The notes under the pieces were generated by a model that was not told the origin of the DNA, did not search any database, and saw only the letters and a list, made by a program, of their open reading frames with translations. From the NCBI GenBank assembly GCA_902592615.1, contig CACJFI010000001.1, positions 1 through 64,000 on the forward strand: a stretch of DNA of 64,000 nt. The letters run 5' to 3'. Position numbers and translations under genes: made by a program. How positions within the stretch are numbered: the first letter of the stretch is position 1; every line of letters starts with the position of its first letter. Origin of the DNA: an uncultured SAR116 cluster alpha proteobacterium. Lineage in GTDB: Bacteria > Pseudomonadota > Alphaproteobacteria > Puniceispirillales > Marisalimonadaceae. Shown here piece by piece: positions 38,098-48,468 of this stretch.

Positions 38098-39732
38098 TTG
38101 TTTGGTGTAATGCAAGATCACCCTCTGTTAATTTCAACTATTTTTGAACATGCTGTTAAAAACTATAATAAGCAAGAGATTGTTTCAAACACAGTTGAAG
38201 GTGGTATCCATAGATATACCTATTTTGACTGGGGAAAAAGGACTAAGAAATTAGCCAATGCTTTTAAGTCTCTTGATTTGAAAGAAAGTGATAGAGTAGG
38301 GACTTTAGCCTGGAATGGTTATAGACACCTAGAGATTTATTATGCAACTTCATCAAGTGGCCTGGTCTGCCACACTATAAATCCACGACTTCATCCTGAT
38401 CAAGTTTCTTATATTGTAAATCACGCGCAAGACAAGGTTTTATGTGTTGATTTAAATATTTTACCATTGGTTGAAAAAGCATCTGAAAATTTTAAAACAG
38501 TCAAAGAAATTATTATAATGACTGATAATAAGAATATGGTTCAACCTAATATTAAAGATAGTATTAAAGTAATTTGTTATGAGGATTTTATTAAAGATCA
38601 TTCAGATCAATTTGATTGGCCTCAAATGGACGAACGAACAGCATCGTCTTTATGTTATACATCTGGAACCACTGGAAACCCAAAGGGAGTTTTATATTCT
38701 CATCGCTCAACAGTCCTTCATGCCTACGGGATGAATTTAAAAGATGTGGTTCCTTATGGCGTTAAAGATGTTGTTCTTCCTGTAGTACCTATGTTTCATG
38801 TTAATGCTTGGGGGACACCTTATGCAGCACCAATGTGTGGCACAAAATTAGTTTTTCCTGGTGCTAAATTAGATGGTGAAAGTTTAACAAATCTAATGAA
38901 TGAAGAAAAAGTTACTATTTCTCTTGGGGTTCCAACAATATGGCTCTTATTACTAAATTATTTGAGAGATTCTGGTAAAAAAATAGATACAGTTAAAAGA
39001 TTAATAATTGGTGGATCTTCATGCCCTAGGACATTATTTGAAGGGTTTGAAGATGAGTTTGGCGCAGAAGTGATACACGCCTGGGGTATGACAGAAATGA
39101 GCCCTCTAGGAACAGTTAATATGCCTTCATTAGGAGGAGAGCCAAAAAATAGAACGGAGTATTATGATCAAAAATTACCTCAAGGAAGAACAATTTTTGG
39201 ACACCAAATGAAACTTGTTGATGATGCAGGAAATGATTTACCAGAAGATGGAGAAACCCAAGGAAGATTGTTATCAAAGGGTTTTTGGGTTTTAAAAGAA
39301 TACTTTGAAGATAATACAGAAAAAGATAGATTTCTAGATGGTGGTTGGTTCGACACTGGTGATGTTGCAAAAATAGATCAAGATGGATTTATGACTATAA
39401 CAGATAGAACCAAAGATATAATCAAATCTGGAGGAGAATGGATAAGTTCAATAGATTTAGAGAATATATGTGTTGGTCACCCAGAAGTTGCAAATGCTGC
39501 TGTCATATCTGTTCCACATGAAAAATGGGAAGAAAGGCCAATTGTAATTGTTCAGCCAATGCCGGGAAAATCACCTGCAAAAGATGATATATTAAAAATG
39601 TATAATGGTAAGGTTGCAAAATGGATGATACCAGACGACGTAATTTTAACAGATAATATTCCTCTAGGAGCTACTGGGAAAATATTAAAAAACAAACTCA
39701 GAGACAAATTTGGTGGGCATAAAATAAGTTAA
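38098..39732 (+). CDS. Acyl-CoA synthetase (long-chain fatty acid-CoA ligase/DmdB-like), TTG start
   Basis: CYTSGTTGNPKGVLYSHRS, HAWGMTEMSPLGTV, WFDTGDVAKIDQDGFMTITDRTKDIIKSGGEWISSIDLE and PLGATGKILKNKLR. Confidence 0.9.
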   Translation: MFGVMQDHPLLISTIFEHAVKNYNKQEIVSNTVEGGIHRYTYFDWGKRTKKLANAFKSLDLKESDRVGTLAWNGYRHLEIYYATSSSGLVCHTINPRLHPDQVSYIVNHAQDKVLCVDLNILPLVEKASENFKTVKEIIIMTDNKNMVQPNIKDSIKVICYEDFIKDHSDQFDWPQMDERTASSLCYTSGTTGNPKGVLYSHRSTVLHAYGMNLKDVVPYGVKDVVLPVVPMFHVNAWGTPYAAPMCGTKLVFPGAKLDGESLTNLMNEEKVTISLGVPTIWLLLLNYLRDSGKKIDTVKRLIIGGSSCPRTLFEGFEDEFGAEVIHAWGMTEMSPLGTVNMPSLGGEPKNRTEYYDQKLPQGRTIFGHQMKLVDDAGNDLPEDGETQGRLLSKGFWVLKEYFEDNTEKDRFLDGGWFDTGDVAKIDQDGFMTITDRTKDIIKSGGEWISSIDLENICVGHPEVANAAVISVPHEKWEERPIVIVQPMPGKSPAKDDILKMYNGKVAKWMIPDDVILTDNIPLGATGKILKNKLRDKFGGHKIS

Positions 39733-39747
39733 GTATTTTAACTTTTT

Positions 39748-40353
39748 CTACGAAATTAACTGCATAAATTCAGATCTTATTTCTGCATCATTTTTAAAAA
39801 CTCCAAGCATCCGTTTGGTAACTGTACTAGATTCAGGTTTATGAACTCCTCTAGTTGTCATACATTGATGAGATGCATCTATAATCACAGCAACGCCTAA
39901 CGGGTCTAAAACTCTCTGAATTGTCTCAGCAATTTGTGAAGTTAATGTTTCTTGTATTTGAAGTCTTTTTGCATAAACATCTACTAATCTTGCTAATTTG
40001 CTTATTCCAACAACTCGTTTGTTGGGCATATATGCTACATGAGCTGTGCCAAGAATTGGAACTATATGATGCTCACAGTGAGATTCTAATCTAATATTTT
40101 TTATCAGTACCATCTCATCGTAACCTTCAACTTCTTCAAAAGTCTTTGATAAAATCTCATCAGGGTTTTGACTGTAACCCTCAAAAAACTCTTTATAAGC
40201 ATCCACAACTCTTTTAGGAGTTTCAATTAAACCCTCTCTGTTGGGATTGTCTCCAGCCCAAGCAATAAGTGTTTTGACTGCGTTCATAGCTTCTTCACGA
40301 GAAGGATTTGGATTAAATTTAATAATGTTAGAGTTTTCAGATTTATTTTTCAT
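39748..40353 (-). CDS. folE: GTP cyclohydrolase I, type IA (zinc-dependent)
   Basis: [47 protein letters not shown] and [12 protein letters not shown], with Cys/His zinc ligands. Confidence 0.95.
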   Translation of the reverse strand: MKNKSENSNIIKFNPNPSREEAMNAVKTLIAWAGDNPNREGLIETPKRVVDAYKEFFEGYSQNPDEILSKTFEEVEGYDEMVLIKNIRLESHCEHHIVPILGTAHVAYMPNKRVVGISKLARLVDVYAKRLQIQETLTSQIAETIQRVLDPLGVAVIIDASHQCMTTRGVHKPESSTVTKRMLGVFKNDAEIRSEFMQLIS

Positions 40354-40377
40354 TTGCTCACTTTTTTTTAGTTACTA

Positions 40378-40396
40378 GTAATGTTATAACATAACA
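40378..40396. promoter_or_regulatory. Putative Zur box in folE/COG0523 divergent promoter
   Basis: 19-mer gtaatgttataacataaca identical to that at 33438..33456; core ATGTTATAACAT. Confidence 0.75.
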
Positions 40397-40432
40397 ACAT
40401 ATATAATTTTAAAGCAAACTATTAAATCAATT

Positions 40433-41485
40433 ATGTCCTCTTTCCCAAAAAATATAGGAATATCAGTTTTAACAGGTTTTTTAGGAAGTGGAAAAACCAC
40501 TATTTTAACCTGTTTAATAAAACAAAAACAGATGGCTAATGCAGCTATTATTATTAATGAATTTGGGGAAGTTGGTTTAGATCATGATTTAATTGAAACT
40601 ACTGATGAAAAGGTCATTGAATTACAAAATGGGTGTATTTGTTGTACAATCCAAGGTGATCTGAAAACAACACTTCTCAATCTTCTAAAGAAAATGGAAA
40701 AGGGAGATATTTCACCTTTCAATCATGTGATAATCGAAACAACAGGGCTGGCTGATCCTGTTCCTATCATTCATACTCTAATGACATCTTTGGATCTTCA
40801 AAGAATTTACTCAATAGATGGCGTGATTACTGTTGTTGATTCAATAAATGGTGAACCTACATACAACTCTCATGAAGAAGCGGTAAAGCAAACAGCTTTT
40901 GCAGACATAATTATATTAAGTAAGACCGACATTGCAGACAAAGGAACAGTAGATGCTTTAACCAAGAAAATAAAATCAATTAACCCAAAAGTTACTATAA
41001 TTAAAAGTGACAAGAACTCTTTGCCAGCATCAAAGTTACTAGGACTTAATGATTATAACCCACAAAATAAAGATTGGAACGTAAGAGAGTGGTTGGAGAT
41101 TGAAAAAAACAAATCACCTAGTTATTCGCATAATCATCATGATCATCATCACGAACATGACGTAAATCGGCATGGTGATGACATTGAAACTTTTGCAATG
41201 GTAACCAGTCAACCAGTAAGTATGACGTCAGTAAATTTTTTTCTTGAATTACTAATGAGTCAGATGGGTGAGAATATACTAAGAATCAAAGGTATCTTGA
41301 ATATAAAAGGACAGAGCTGTCCAGCCGTTATTCATGGTGTTCAGCATATTTTTCATCCTTTAGAATGGTTAGATAAATGGCCAAGCGATGATAAGCAATC
41401 ACGTTTAGTTTTTATTACTAAAAATATAAAAAAAGATATGATAGATGATTTGTTTAAAATTATCGGGAAAAATGAATTACATTAA
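40433..41485 (+). CDS. COG0523-family GTPase (CobW/ZagA-like putative zinc metallochaperone) with His-rich segment
   Basis: GFLGSGKTT Walker A, ELQNGCICCTI (CxCC), TTGLADPVPI, His-rich SHNHHDHHHEHDVNRHGDD, C-terminal CobW_C-like domain. Confidence 0.92.
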   Translation: MSSFPKNIGISVLTGFLGSGKTTILTCLIKQKQMANAAIIINEFGEVGLDHDLIETTDEKVIELQNGCICCTIQGDLKTTLLNLLKKMEKGDISPFNHVIIETTGLADPVPIIHTLMTSLDLQRIYSIDGVITVVDSINGEPTYNSHEEAVKQTAFADIIILSKTDIADKGTVDALTKKIKSINPKVTIIKSDKNSLPASKLLGLNDYNPQNKDWNVREWLEIEKNKSPSYSHNHHDHHHEHDVNRHGDDIETFAMVTSQPVSMTSVNFFLELLMSQMGENILRIKGILNIKGQSCPAVIHGVQHIFHPLEWLDKWPSDDKQSRLVFITKNIKKDMIDDLFKIIGKNELH

Positions 41486-41600
41486 GTTTGATCAAGATCT
41501 AAGTTTAAAGAAATAATAAGAGTGTATTTGTTTAGTTTTAAGATTTACCTATACAAACATTAACAGCTATCTTGCTCAAAGACGCTTTATTTTTATTCAT

Positions 41601-42383
41601 TTACTCCATATGTCTTCTTGCTATAAGAGAACCACCATCTACAGGAATTATTGAACCTGTAATGTAAGCGCTTGCTTTTGAGCAAAGAAATATGGATGTC
41701 CCAGCCATGTCTTCAGGAATGCCAATTCTTCCACGTGGAACTGAGTTTTTGATTTGTTCCCCATATTCTTTTAGGGAATGAGCCATCATATTACTCTGAA
41801 ATGGTCCTGGGGCAATAGCGTTTACGTTAATGTTCCTTTTAGCTAATCTATTTGCTAAAACTCTAGTTAATTGGTGAATTGCAGCTTTTGATGCAGGATA
41901 AGAATATGTTTCTGCTCTAGGTATGCCTATTCCATCTATGGATCCAACATTAATTATTCTAGATGGATCAGAATTGTCTCCAGAACTTTCTAGCATTTTT
42001 ATTAATTTTTGAATTAAAAAAAATACGGCTTTTACATTTGTGTCCATGACTTTATCCCATCCATTTTCAGGAAAAGTATCAAAAGGTGCCCCCCATGCAG
42101 CACCAGCATTATTAATTAAAATATTTAATTTTTTTTCATTTTCCTCAATATGCCTAACTAATTTATCCATTTCATTCATGTCAGTTAGATCAGCGGGTAT
42201 GGAAATACACTCCCCAAATTTTGACAGTTCCTCTGCTTTTAAATTACATTGATCTGATTTTCTTGATGTAATGTATGTTTTTACACCATTTTTTACAAAA
42301 CCCTCAGCAATCATTGCGCCTATCCCTCTTGATCCACCTGTTACAAGGGCTACCTTACTATTAATATCAAATAAATTTTCCAT
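41601..42383 (-). CDS. SDR family oxidoreductase
   Basis: VTGGSRGIGAMIAEGF, NNAGAAWGAP, YSYPASKAAIHQLTR and IIPVDGGSL. Confidence 0.9.
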   Translation of the reverse strand: MENLFDINSKVALVTGGSRGIGAMIAEGFVKNGVKTYITSRKSDQCNLKAEELSKFGECISIPADLTDMNEMDKLVRHIEENEKKLNILINNAGAAWGAPFDTFPENGWDKVMDTNVKAVFFLIQKLIKMLESSGDNSDPSRIINVGSIDGIGIPRAETYSYPASKAAIHQLTRVLANRLAKRNINVNAIAPGPFQSNMMAHSLKEYGEQIKNSVPRGRIGIPEDMAGTSIFLCSKASAYITGSIIPVDGGSLIARRHME

Positions 42384-42503
42384 AATTTCCTCAAATATCG
42401 AAATTTTAATTACTAATTTTTTTTTATTATATTATTATTTAGCTTAGTAAAAATTTAAAAACTTATCATCATTATTTTTAATTTTTAGTGCTTTGGATAC
42501 AAA

Positions 42504-43565
42504 ATGGTTGATAATGAATTAATAAATATTAGACAAGATGAACAAATCGATTTGCATAAGCTTAAAAATTATTTAAATGAGCTATTGAAAATTGATATTG
42601 ATAAAATCAATATACTTCAATTCAGTGGTGGGCATGCAAATCTAACGTATTTAATTAGTTTTAATGATAAAGAATTTGTATTAAGAAGACCCCCTCTTGG
42701 GCCTGTGGCACCTTCGTCTCATGATATGGCTAGAGAGCACATGGTTCAACATAGTTTAAATAAGTTATTTCCTTTAGCTCCTAAAAGTATTCATTTATGC
42801 GAAGATGATAAAATTATTGGAAGTAAGTTTCATTTAATTGAAAGAAAAAAAGGAATTGTGATTAGAAAAGAGATGCGATCGGAATTAGATGGATCTCGAA
42901 ATAAGATTAGATTATTAAGTTTTAAAATGATTGATATTTTAGCTGAATTACATAAGCTAGATCCCTCACAGGTTGGTTTGGGTGACTTTGGAAGACCTGA
43001 TGGTTTTGTTTTAAGACAGCTTAATGGTTGGGAAGATAGGTGGAAAAAAGCATCTGAGGATAAAATCAAAGCATATAGGTTTAATAAACTTGTTAGGTAC
43101 TTAAGATCTAATATTCCAGAGCCTCAAGGGGCTACAATTTTGCATAATGATTTTAAATTAGATAATATTATGTGGGATATTGATAACCCTCTTTTACCTG
43201 TAGCGGTATTCGACTGGGATATGTGTACTAGAGGAGATCCATTGATGGATATAGGTCATTTGTTAAATTATTGGATAGATGAAGATGACGATTATGAAGC
43301 TAATTTAATTACTTCGATGCCAGTTAAAAATATTTTATATCCTAAAAAAAGTGAAATTATTAATCATTATGCTTTAAAAACTGGTTTTAGCATAAAAGAT
43401 GTTGACTGGTATTATGCTTTTGGAGCATTTAAATTAGCTGTAATTATTCAACAAATTTACGTAAGATTTCTAAAAGGGCAAACTCAAGATAAGAGGTTTG
43501 CAAATTTTGGTAAGAGAATAGAGGCTTTAATCAATAGAGCAAATGGAGTTTTTAACTTTAATTAG
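42504..43565 (+). CDS. Phosphotransferase (APH family, ACAD10/FadE36-like kinase)
   Basis: FSGGHANLTYLIS, FVLRRPPLGPVAPSSHDMAREH, ILHNDFKLDNIMWD and VAVFDWDMCTRGDPLMDIGHLLNYW. Confidence 0.9.
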   Translation: MVDNELINIRQDEQIDLHKLKNYLNELLKIDIDKINILQFSGGHANLTYLISFNDKEFVLRRPPLGPVAPSSHDMAREHMVQHSLNKLFPLAPKSIHLCEDDKIIGSKFHLIERKKGIVIRKEMRSELDGSRNKIRLLSFKMIDILAELHKLDPSQVGLGDFGRPDGFVLRQLNGWEDRWKKASEDKIKAYRFNKLVRYLRSNIPEPQGATILHNDFKLDNIMWDIDNPLLPVAVFDWDMCTRGDPLMDIGHLLNYWIDEDDDYEANLITSMPVKNILYPKKSEIINHYALKTGFSIKDVDWYYAFGAFKLAVIIQQIYVRFLKGQTQDKRFANFGKRIEALINRANGVFNFN

Positions 43566-43574
43566 AGGTATAAA

Positions 43575-44777
43575 ATGAATTTTGAATATTCAAACAAAGT
43601 AAAAGATCTTCAGGATAAACTTACAAATTTTATGAACGAACATGTTTATAAAAACGAAGCTGTTTATAAAGAAGAAGTTGAAAAAGGTGGTCGATGGTGT
43701 GTACCCAAAGTTATGGAGGATATGAAGTCAAAAGCAAAGGCGCAAGGATTATGGAATTTGTTTCTTCCTGAAAGCGATTTAGGTGCAGGATTAACTAATA
43801 CCGAATATGCTCCTTTATGTGAGATTATGGGGCGTTCTCCGATTGGAGCAGAAGTATTTAATTGTTCTGCTCCGGATACTGGTAACATGGAAGTTCTGGT
43901 AAGATATGGTACTAAAGAACAGCAAAATCAGTGGTTAACACCATTATTAAATGGTGAAATTCGTTCTGCATTTGCAATGACTGAACCTGACGTAGCATCT
44001 TCAGATGCATCTAATATACAAGCTAGTATTGATAGAAAAGGTAATGAATATGTGATCAACGCAAGAAAGTGGTGGACCTCAGGTGCAATGGATCCCAGAT
44101 GCAAAATTATGATTTTTATGGGTAAAACTGATCCAAACGCAGACAAGTATAAACAACAATCAATGATCTTAGTTCCTATTGATACACCTGGAGTTAAAGT
44201 TTTAAGACATTTGCCAGTTTTTGGATACGACCATGCTCCTCATGGGCATGCCGAAGTTGATTTTAAAGACGTTAAAGTTCCAGTCAGTAACATTCTCTTA
44301 GGAGAAGGTAGGGGATTTGAAATCGCTCAAGGTAGATTAGGGCCAGGTAGGATACATCATTGTATGAGGCTAATTGGTCAAGCTGAAAGAGCATTAGAAT
44401 TAATGGTAAAAAGAGCTAAATCACGAGTTGCATTTGGTAAACCTATTTCTGAACAAGGTGTGGTAATGCATGCGATAGCAGAAAGTAGGGCTGAAATCGA
44501 ACAAGCCAGATTGTTAGTGCTTAAAACTGCTCATATGATGGATACAGTTGGAAACAAGATTGCAAGAAAAGAAATATCAATGATTAAAGTAGTAGCTCCA
44601 AATATGGCAACTAAAATTATAGATAGAGCAATACAAGTACATGGAGGAGGAGGAGTTTCTTCAGATTTTCCATTGTCCTACGCTTATGGTCATGCAAGGA
44701 CATTAAGGCTTGCAGATGGCCCAGATGAAGTTCACAGAATGAGCGTTGCAAAATTAGAGATGAGAGACAAAAATTAG
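43575..44777 (+). CDS. Acyl-CoA dehydrogenase (ACAD10/11-like)
   Basis: [58 protein letters not shown] and [34 protein letters not shown]. Confidence 0.92.
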   Translation: MNFEYSNKVKDLQDKLTNFMNEHVYKNEAVYKEEVEKGGRWCVPKVMEDMKSKAKAQGLWNLFLPESDLGAGLTNTEYAPLCEIMGRSPIGAEVFNCSAPDTGNMEVLVRYGTKEQQNQWLTPLLNGEIRSAFAMTEPDVASSDASNIQASIDRKGNEYVINARKWWTSGAMDPRCKIMIFMGKTDPNADKYKQQSMILVPIDTPGVKVLRHLPVFGYDHAPHGHAEVDFKDVKVPVSNILLGEGRGFEIAQGRLGPGRIHHCMRLIGQAERALELMVKRAKSRVAFGKPISEQGVVMHAIAESRAEIEQARLLVLKTAHMMDTVGNKIARKEISMIKVVAPNMATKIIDRAIQVHGGGGVSSDFPLSYAYGHARTLRLADGPDEVHRMSVAKLEMRDKN

Positions 44778-44802
44778 GAAATTTCCTAATAATAATTATA
44801 TT

Positions 44803-46059
44803 ATGAATACTCAACAAATAGAAACCTTTAAAGGTCTTGTTAAATCTAACGATATCAGTGATTTAGGGTTTTTAAAGAAATCTAGTTCTACAAAATTTTT
44901 TGAAGATGCAACTCATTTTACAAAAGCAGTTTTGAAAGATTTAATAATAGATAGCGAAAAATATTTAGAAACTGAATATCTTGATACATCAATATTGGAG
45001 CATATGACAATATATGTTAGTTCAGATCTTAAATTAGAATCTCAAGATAAAATTAAAATAACTCACATTTTATTTTTATTAAATAAAGATAATAATAGTG
45101 AAGATCAAATATTATCAAAGCAATCTCTAAACTTAATTAGTAAAAATATTGATAAATCATTTAAGTTTAATCTAACTAATTCAAATGGTATTTATTCTGC
45201 TTTTAAGGATTTGGTTAGAAAAGAAGATTGTGATCAAATGTCTCACATGAATGTCCAATATTATTTTGGAAAACATGCAGACGCAATTAAATGCCTTTTT
45301 AATAAAATTAACAGCTTCTCTGCAAAAAAGATTAAATATAAAATTTTAAATGAAAGATGTATTTTTAGTCGTGAAGTTCATTTAAATTCCGTGCTAGAGA
45401 TAGTTTTCAAAGTTAAATCCATTGAAGATAATGAACTTTTATTATTAAGCAAAGTTTACAGCATAGATAATGAAAACGTATCAGCTTATTTTGAGACGTC
45501 TATTTCATTGGTCGTAAATAAACAAATAGAAGAAATAATTTCACATTTATTTTCTTCAAGTTGCTCTACATTTTTAAATGAATTAGATTTTTCAAATTTA
45601 AGGCCGCTAACAGATAATAGACCGCCGCAAAATTATTCTAGAAATTCATTTATTAGCTGTAAAAGTGCAGTTAATACTTGGGATTTAGATCATGAGGCAA
45701 TGGGATCAAGTCAATTTAAAATAGGTTGTATTTCTGACGCAGCAACTCAATTATTTACATATTGTGGAGCGGATTTTAATTGGAGAAATGAATATGATAT
45801 TGGATCGGCTGCATTAGATTATTCTGTAAGATATTTTAAAGATGCTCCACTTGGAATGGCAGTTACAATGCATACCAATTTTACAAAGATAGGAAACAAA
45901 TCACTAAAATTTATTCACCACATGGTGGATGATAGTACTGGTGATGTAATAATGGATATTGAGGTTGTTGCAGTTTTATTTGACTTAAAAAAAAGAAAAT
46001 CAATGGTTGTCCCGGAAGATTTTAGAGCTAAAGCTTCTAAATTGTTAATAGATAACTAA
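44803..46059 (+). CDS. Hotdog-fold thioesterase-like protein with tandem domains
   Basis: DQMSHMNVQYYFGKHADAIKCLF and DHEAMGSSQFKIGCISDAATQLFTYCG... hotdog-like segments; N-terminal ~130 aa not clearly assignable. Confidence 0.55.
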   Translation: MNTQQIETFKGLVKSNDISDLGFLKKSSSTKFFEDATHFTKAVLKDLIIDSEKYLETEYLDTSILEHMTIYVSSDLKLESQDKIKITHILFLLNKDNNSEDQILSKQSLNLISKNIDKSFKFNLTNSNGIYSAFKDLVRKEDCDQMSHMNVQYYFGKHADAIKCLFNKINSFSAKKIKYKILNERCIFSREVHLNSVLEIVFKVKSIEDNELLLLSKVYSIDNENVSAYFETSISLVVNKQIEEIISHLFSSSCSTFLNELDFSNLRPLTDNRPPQNYSRNSFISCKSAVNTWDLDHEAMGSSQFKIGCISDAATQLFTYCGADFNWRNEYDIGSAALDYSVRYFKDAPLGMAVTMHTNFTKIGNKSLKFIHHMVDDSTGDVIMDIEVVAVLFDLKKRKSMVVPEDFRAKASKLLIDN

Positions 46060-47174
46060 TTCGAACTTAATAACTTAAATCTGTCCCTATGATAATCTGC
46101 ATCGCCCATTAAATGATCAATCATGATTAGTCTCTTTGCATAATGTGCAACAGAATACTCCCATGTCATTGCTATTCCACCATGTAGTTGTATTGACTCC
46201 TCAGCTATAAGTTTGCCAACTCTTCCTACTAAATTTTTTGCAGCAGATATATTCTTATCTCGTGTTGATGAATTAGTTTCAAATGTAGAAGATGCTAACA
46301 TTACTGCAGACCTTACTTGTTCAATTTCCAGCATCATATCTACCATTCTATGTTGTATACTTTGAAAAGACCCGATAGACTTACCAAATTGTTTTCTAGT
46401 TTTCAAATAGTCGAGTGTTAAATCAAAACATACTTGCATTATACCAACAGCTTCTGCCGAAAGAGCAAGTGCACCTGCAGAATTTGCTTTGATAATACAC
46501 TCAAGAGCTAGATCATCTTCACATAATAATTCAGCGTCTATATTGTCAAAGTTTAACTCAGCAGCTCTATAACCGTCTATTGTATTATAAGATCTATTAT
46601 TAATTTGATTATTATCAACTAAAAATAAACCAATACCATTTTTGTCGTTAATTTTTCCTTCTATTCTGGCAGAAATTATAACTTTATCTGCAGAATCGCC
46701 ATTAATTACAAAAGATTTACTCCCATTTAGTTTCCAGTTTTCATCTTCGAAAAAGGCTTTGCTCTCAACGAAATGATCTTCATATCTATTATTCATTTCC
46801 ATATGAGCAAATGATACTAATAATTCTCCGTCAATAATTTGATTTATTAATTCAGTTTTAGGATTTTTTATAGAAGACAAAATTGTACTTGATAATAAAC
46901 CAGAAGATAAAAAGGGTTCAATGCATAGTGATTTTCCAATTAATTCAAATATTATGCTGATATCCTCACCTGAGCCTCCTAAACCTCCAAAGCTTGGTGA
47001 AATTAAACCACTTATTACACCTAAATTTGAACTTTCTTTCCAAAAGTCTCTTGAAAAGCCGTCATTCATGTCTAGGTATTCACTTCTTTTTTTGATATCA
47101 TTATAATTATTTTCAAAAAAACGAGCTACGGTTTCCTGAAGCATTTTTCTTTCTTCAGATAATGAAAAATCCAT
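46056..47174 (-). CDS. Acyl-CoA dehydrogenase (FadE-like, short)
   Basis: LSEERKMLQETVARFFE, LKTRKQFGKSIGSFQSIQHRMVDM and ESIQLHGGIAMTWEYSVAHYAKRL. Confidence 0.9.
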   Translation of the reverse strand: MDFSLSEERKMLQETVARFFENNYNDIKKRSEYLDMNDGFSRDFWKESSNLGVISGLISPSFGGLGGSGEDISIIFELIGKSLCIEPFLSSGLLSSTILSSIKNPKTELINQIIDGELLVSFAHMEMNNRYEDHFVESKAFFEDENWKLNGSKSFVINGDSADKVIISARIEGKINDKNGIGLFLVDNNQINNRSYNTIDGYRAAELNFDNIDAELLCEDDLALECIIKANSAGALALSAEAVGIMQVCFDLTLDYLKTRKQFGKSIGSFQSIQHRMVDMMLEIEQVRSAVMLASSTFETNSSTRDKNISAAKNLVGRVGKLIAEESIQLHGGIAMTWEYSVAHYAKRLIMIDHLMGDADYHRDRFKLLSSN

Positions 47175-47183
47175 TCTTATTTC

Positions 47184-48380
47184 CTATAAACCAAATGATG
47201 CTTTTGCGACTATATTTTTTTGGATTTCATTAGATCCACCATAAATAGAAATTTTTCGCATATTAAAATACTGCTTTGCAATAGGGCCAGCATATTCTGG
47301 TCCAATTGGCATTTCATTCCATCCTTCATCAAATTGTTCGGGTAAATATGGTAAAGCTTGCGGTCCAAGAGCCTTTCTAAGTAATTCAGTTGTTTTCTGT
47401 CTTACAAGTGTTCCTTTAATTTTAAGTAAAGAACTTTCCATTCCCGGGGCTTTGCCTTCAGCTGCTGCGCTGACTGTTCTAAGGTTAAAAATTTCCATGG
47501 CTAATAGATCTATTTCTAATTCAGCAACTTCTGAAGAAAACATAGGATCTTCGATTAATGGTTTTCCATTTTTCATTGATTTTCTTGAAACCATTTTTAA
47601 GTGATTTAAAGCAGATTTTGAATTGGGAACACCAGCTATTCCCGTTCTTTCAAAAGTTAGTAAATATTTTGCGTATGTCCAACCTTCATTTTCTTTTCCA
47701 ACCAGATTTTTTTTAGGAACTTTAACGTCAGTGAACCAAACTTCATTAACTTCATGTTCACCATCAAGTGTTATTATTGGTTTTACTTCAACACCTGGAG
47801 AGTCCATATCTATAAGAAGAAAAGAAATTCCTAATTGAGGTTTAACATTAAGATCAGTTTTAACAAGACAAAAAATCTTATCAGCATGATGACCTAAAGT
47901 TGTCCAAGTTTTCTGTCCATTAACTAAATAATAGTCACCTTTATCTATTGCTGTTGTTTTAAGACTTGCAAGATCTGAGCCTGCTCCAGGTTCAGAATAT
48001 CCTTGAGCCCACCAATCCTCGTTATTTAAAATTCTCGGAAGATAATAATTTTTTTGTTCTTCTGATCCAAACTCAATCAAGACTGGACCTAACATATTTA
48101 CACCAAATGGTACAATTCTTGGTGCTGATGCCTTTACAATTTCTTCTTCAAATATGTGCTTTTCAATTGCATTCCATCCAGTTCCACCATATTCTTCAGG
48201 CCAATGCCAAGCAATCCAACCCTTTTTACTTAAATTATTCATAAATAATTCATAATCTTCTTTTGTGAGTCTCTGGTATTTTCTTACTTTTTCAGACAAG
48301 TACTTTGGAAGAGTCTCTTTAAGCCAATTTCTTACTTCTGTTCGAAATTTTTCTTCTTTTTCAGAATATTCAAAATTCAT
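47184..48380 (-). CDS. Acyl-CoA dehydrogenase
   Basis: QGYSEPGAGSDLASLKTTA, VNGQKTWTTLGHHAD and ISIYGGSNEIQKNIVAKASFGL. Confidence 0.93.
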   Translation of the reverse strand: MNFEYSEKEEKFRTEVRNWLKETLPKYLSEKVRKYQRLTKEDYELFMNNLSKKGWIAWHWPEEYGGTGWNAIEKHIFEEEIVKASAPRIVPFGVNMLGPVLIEFGSEEQKNYYLPRILNNEDWWAQGYSEPGAGSDLASLKTTAIDKGDYYLVNGQKTWTTLGHHADKIFCLVKTDLNVKPQLGISFLLIDMDSPGVEVKPIITLDGEHEVNEVWFTDVKVPKKNLVGKENEGWTYAKYLLTFERTGIAGVPNSKSALNHLKMVSRKSMKNGKPLIEDPMFSSEVAELEIDLLAMEIFNLRTVSAAAEGKAPGMESSLLKIKGTLVRQKTTELLRKALGPQALPYLPEQFDEGWNEMPIGPEYAGPIAKQYFNMRKISIYGGSNEIQKNIVAKASFGL

Positions 48381-48468
48381 TTTTAATTACCATTCAGTTT
48401 GATACAATATTAGTGTATAGGTTTGTTATAACATTCAACAAATAAATAAAACAATATGAAAGGTTAGA

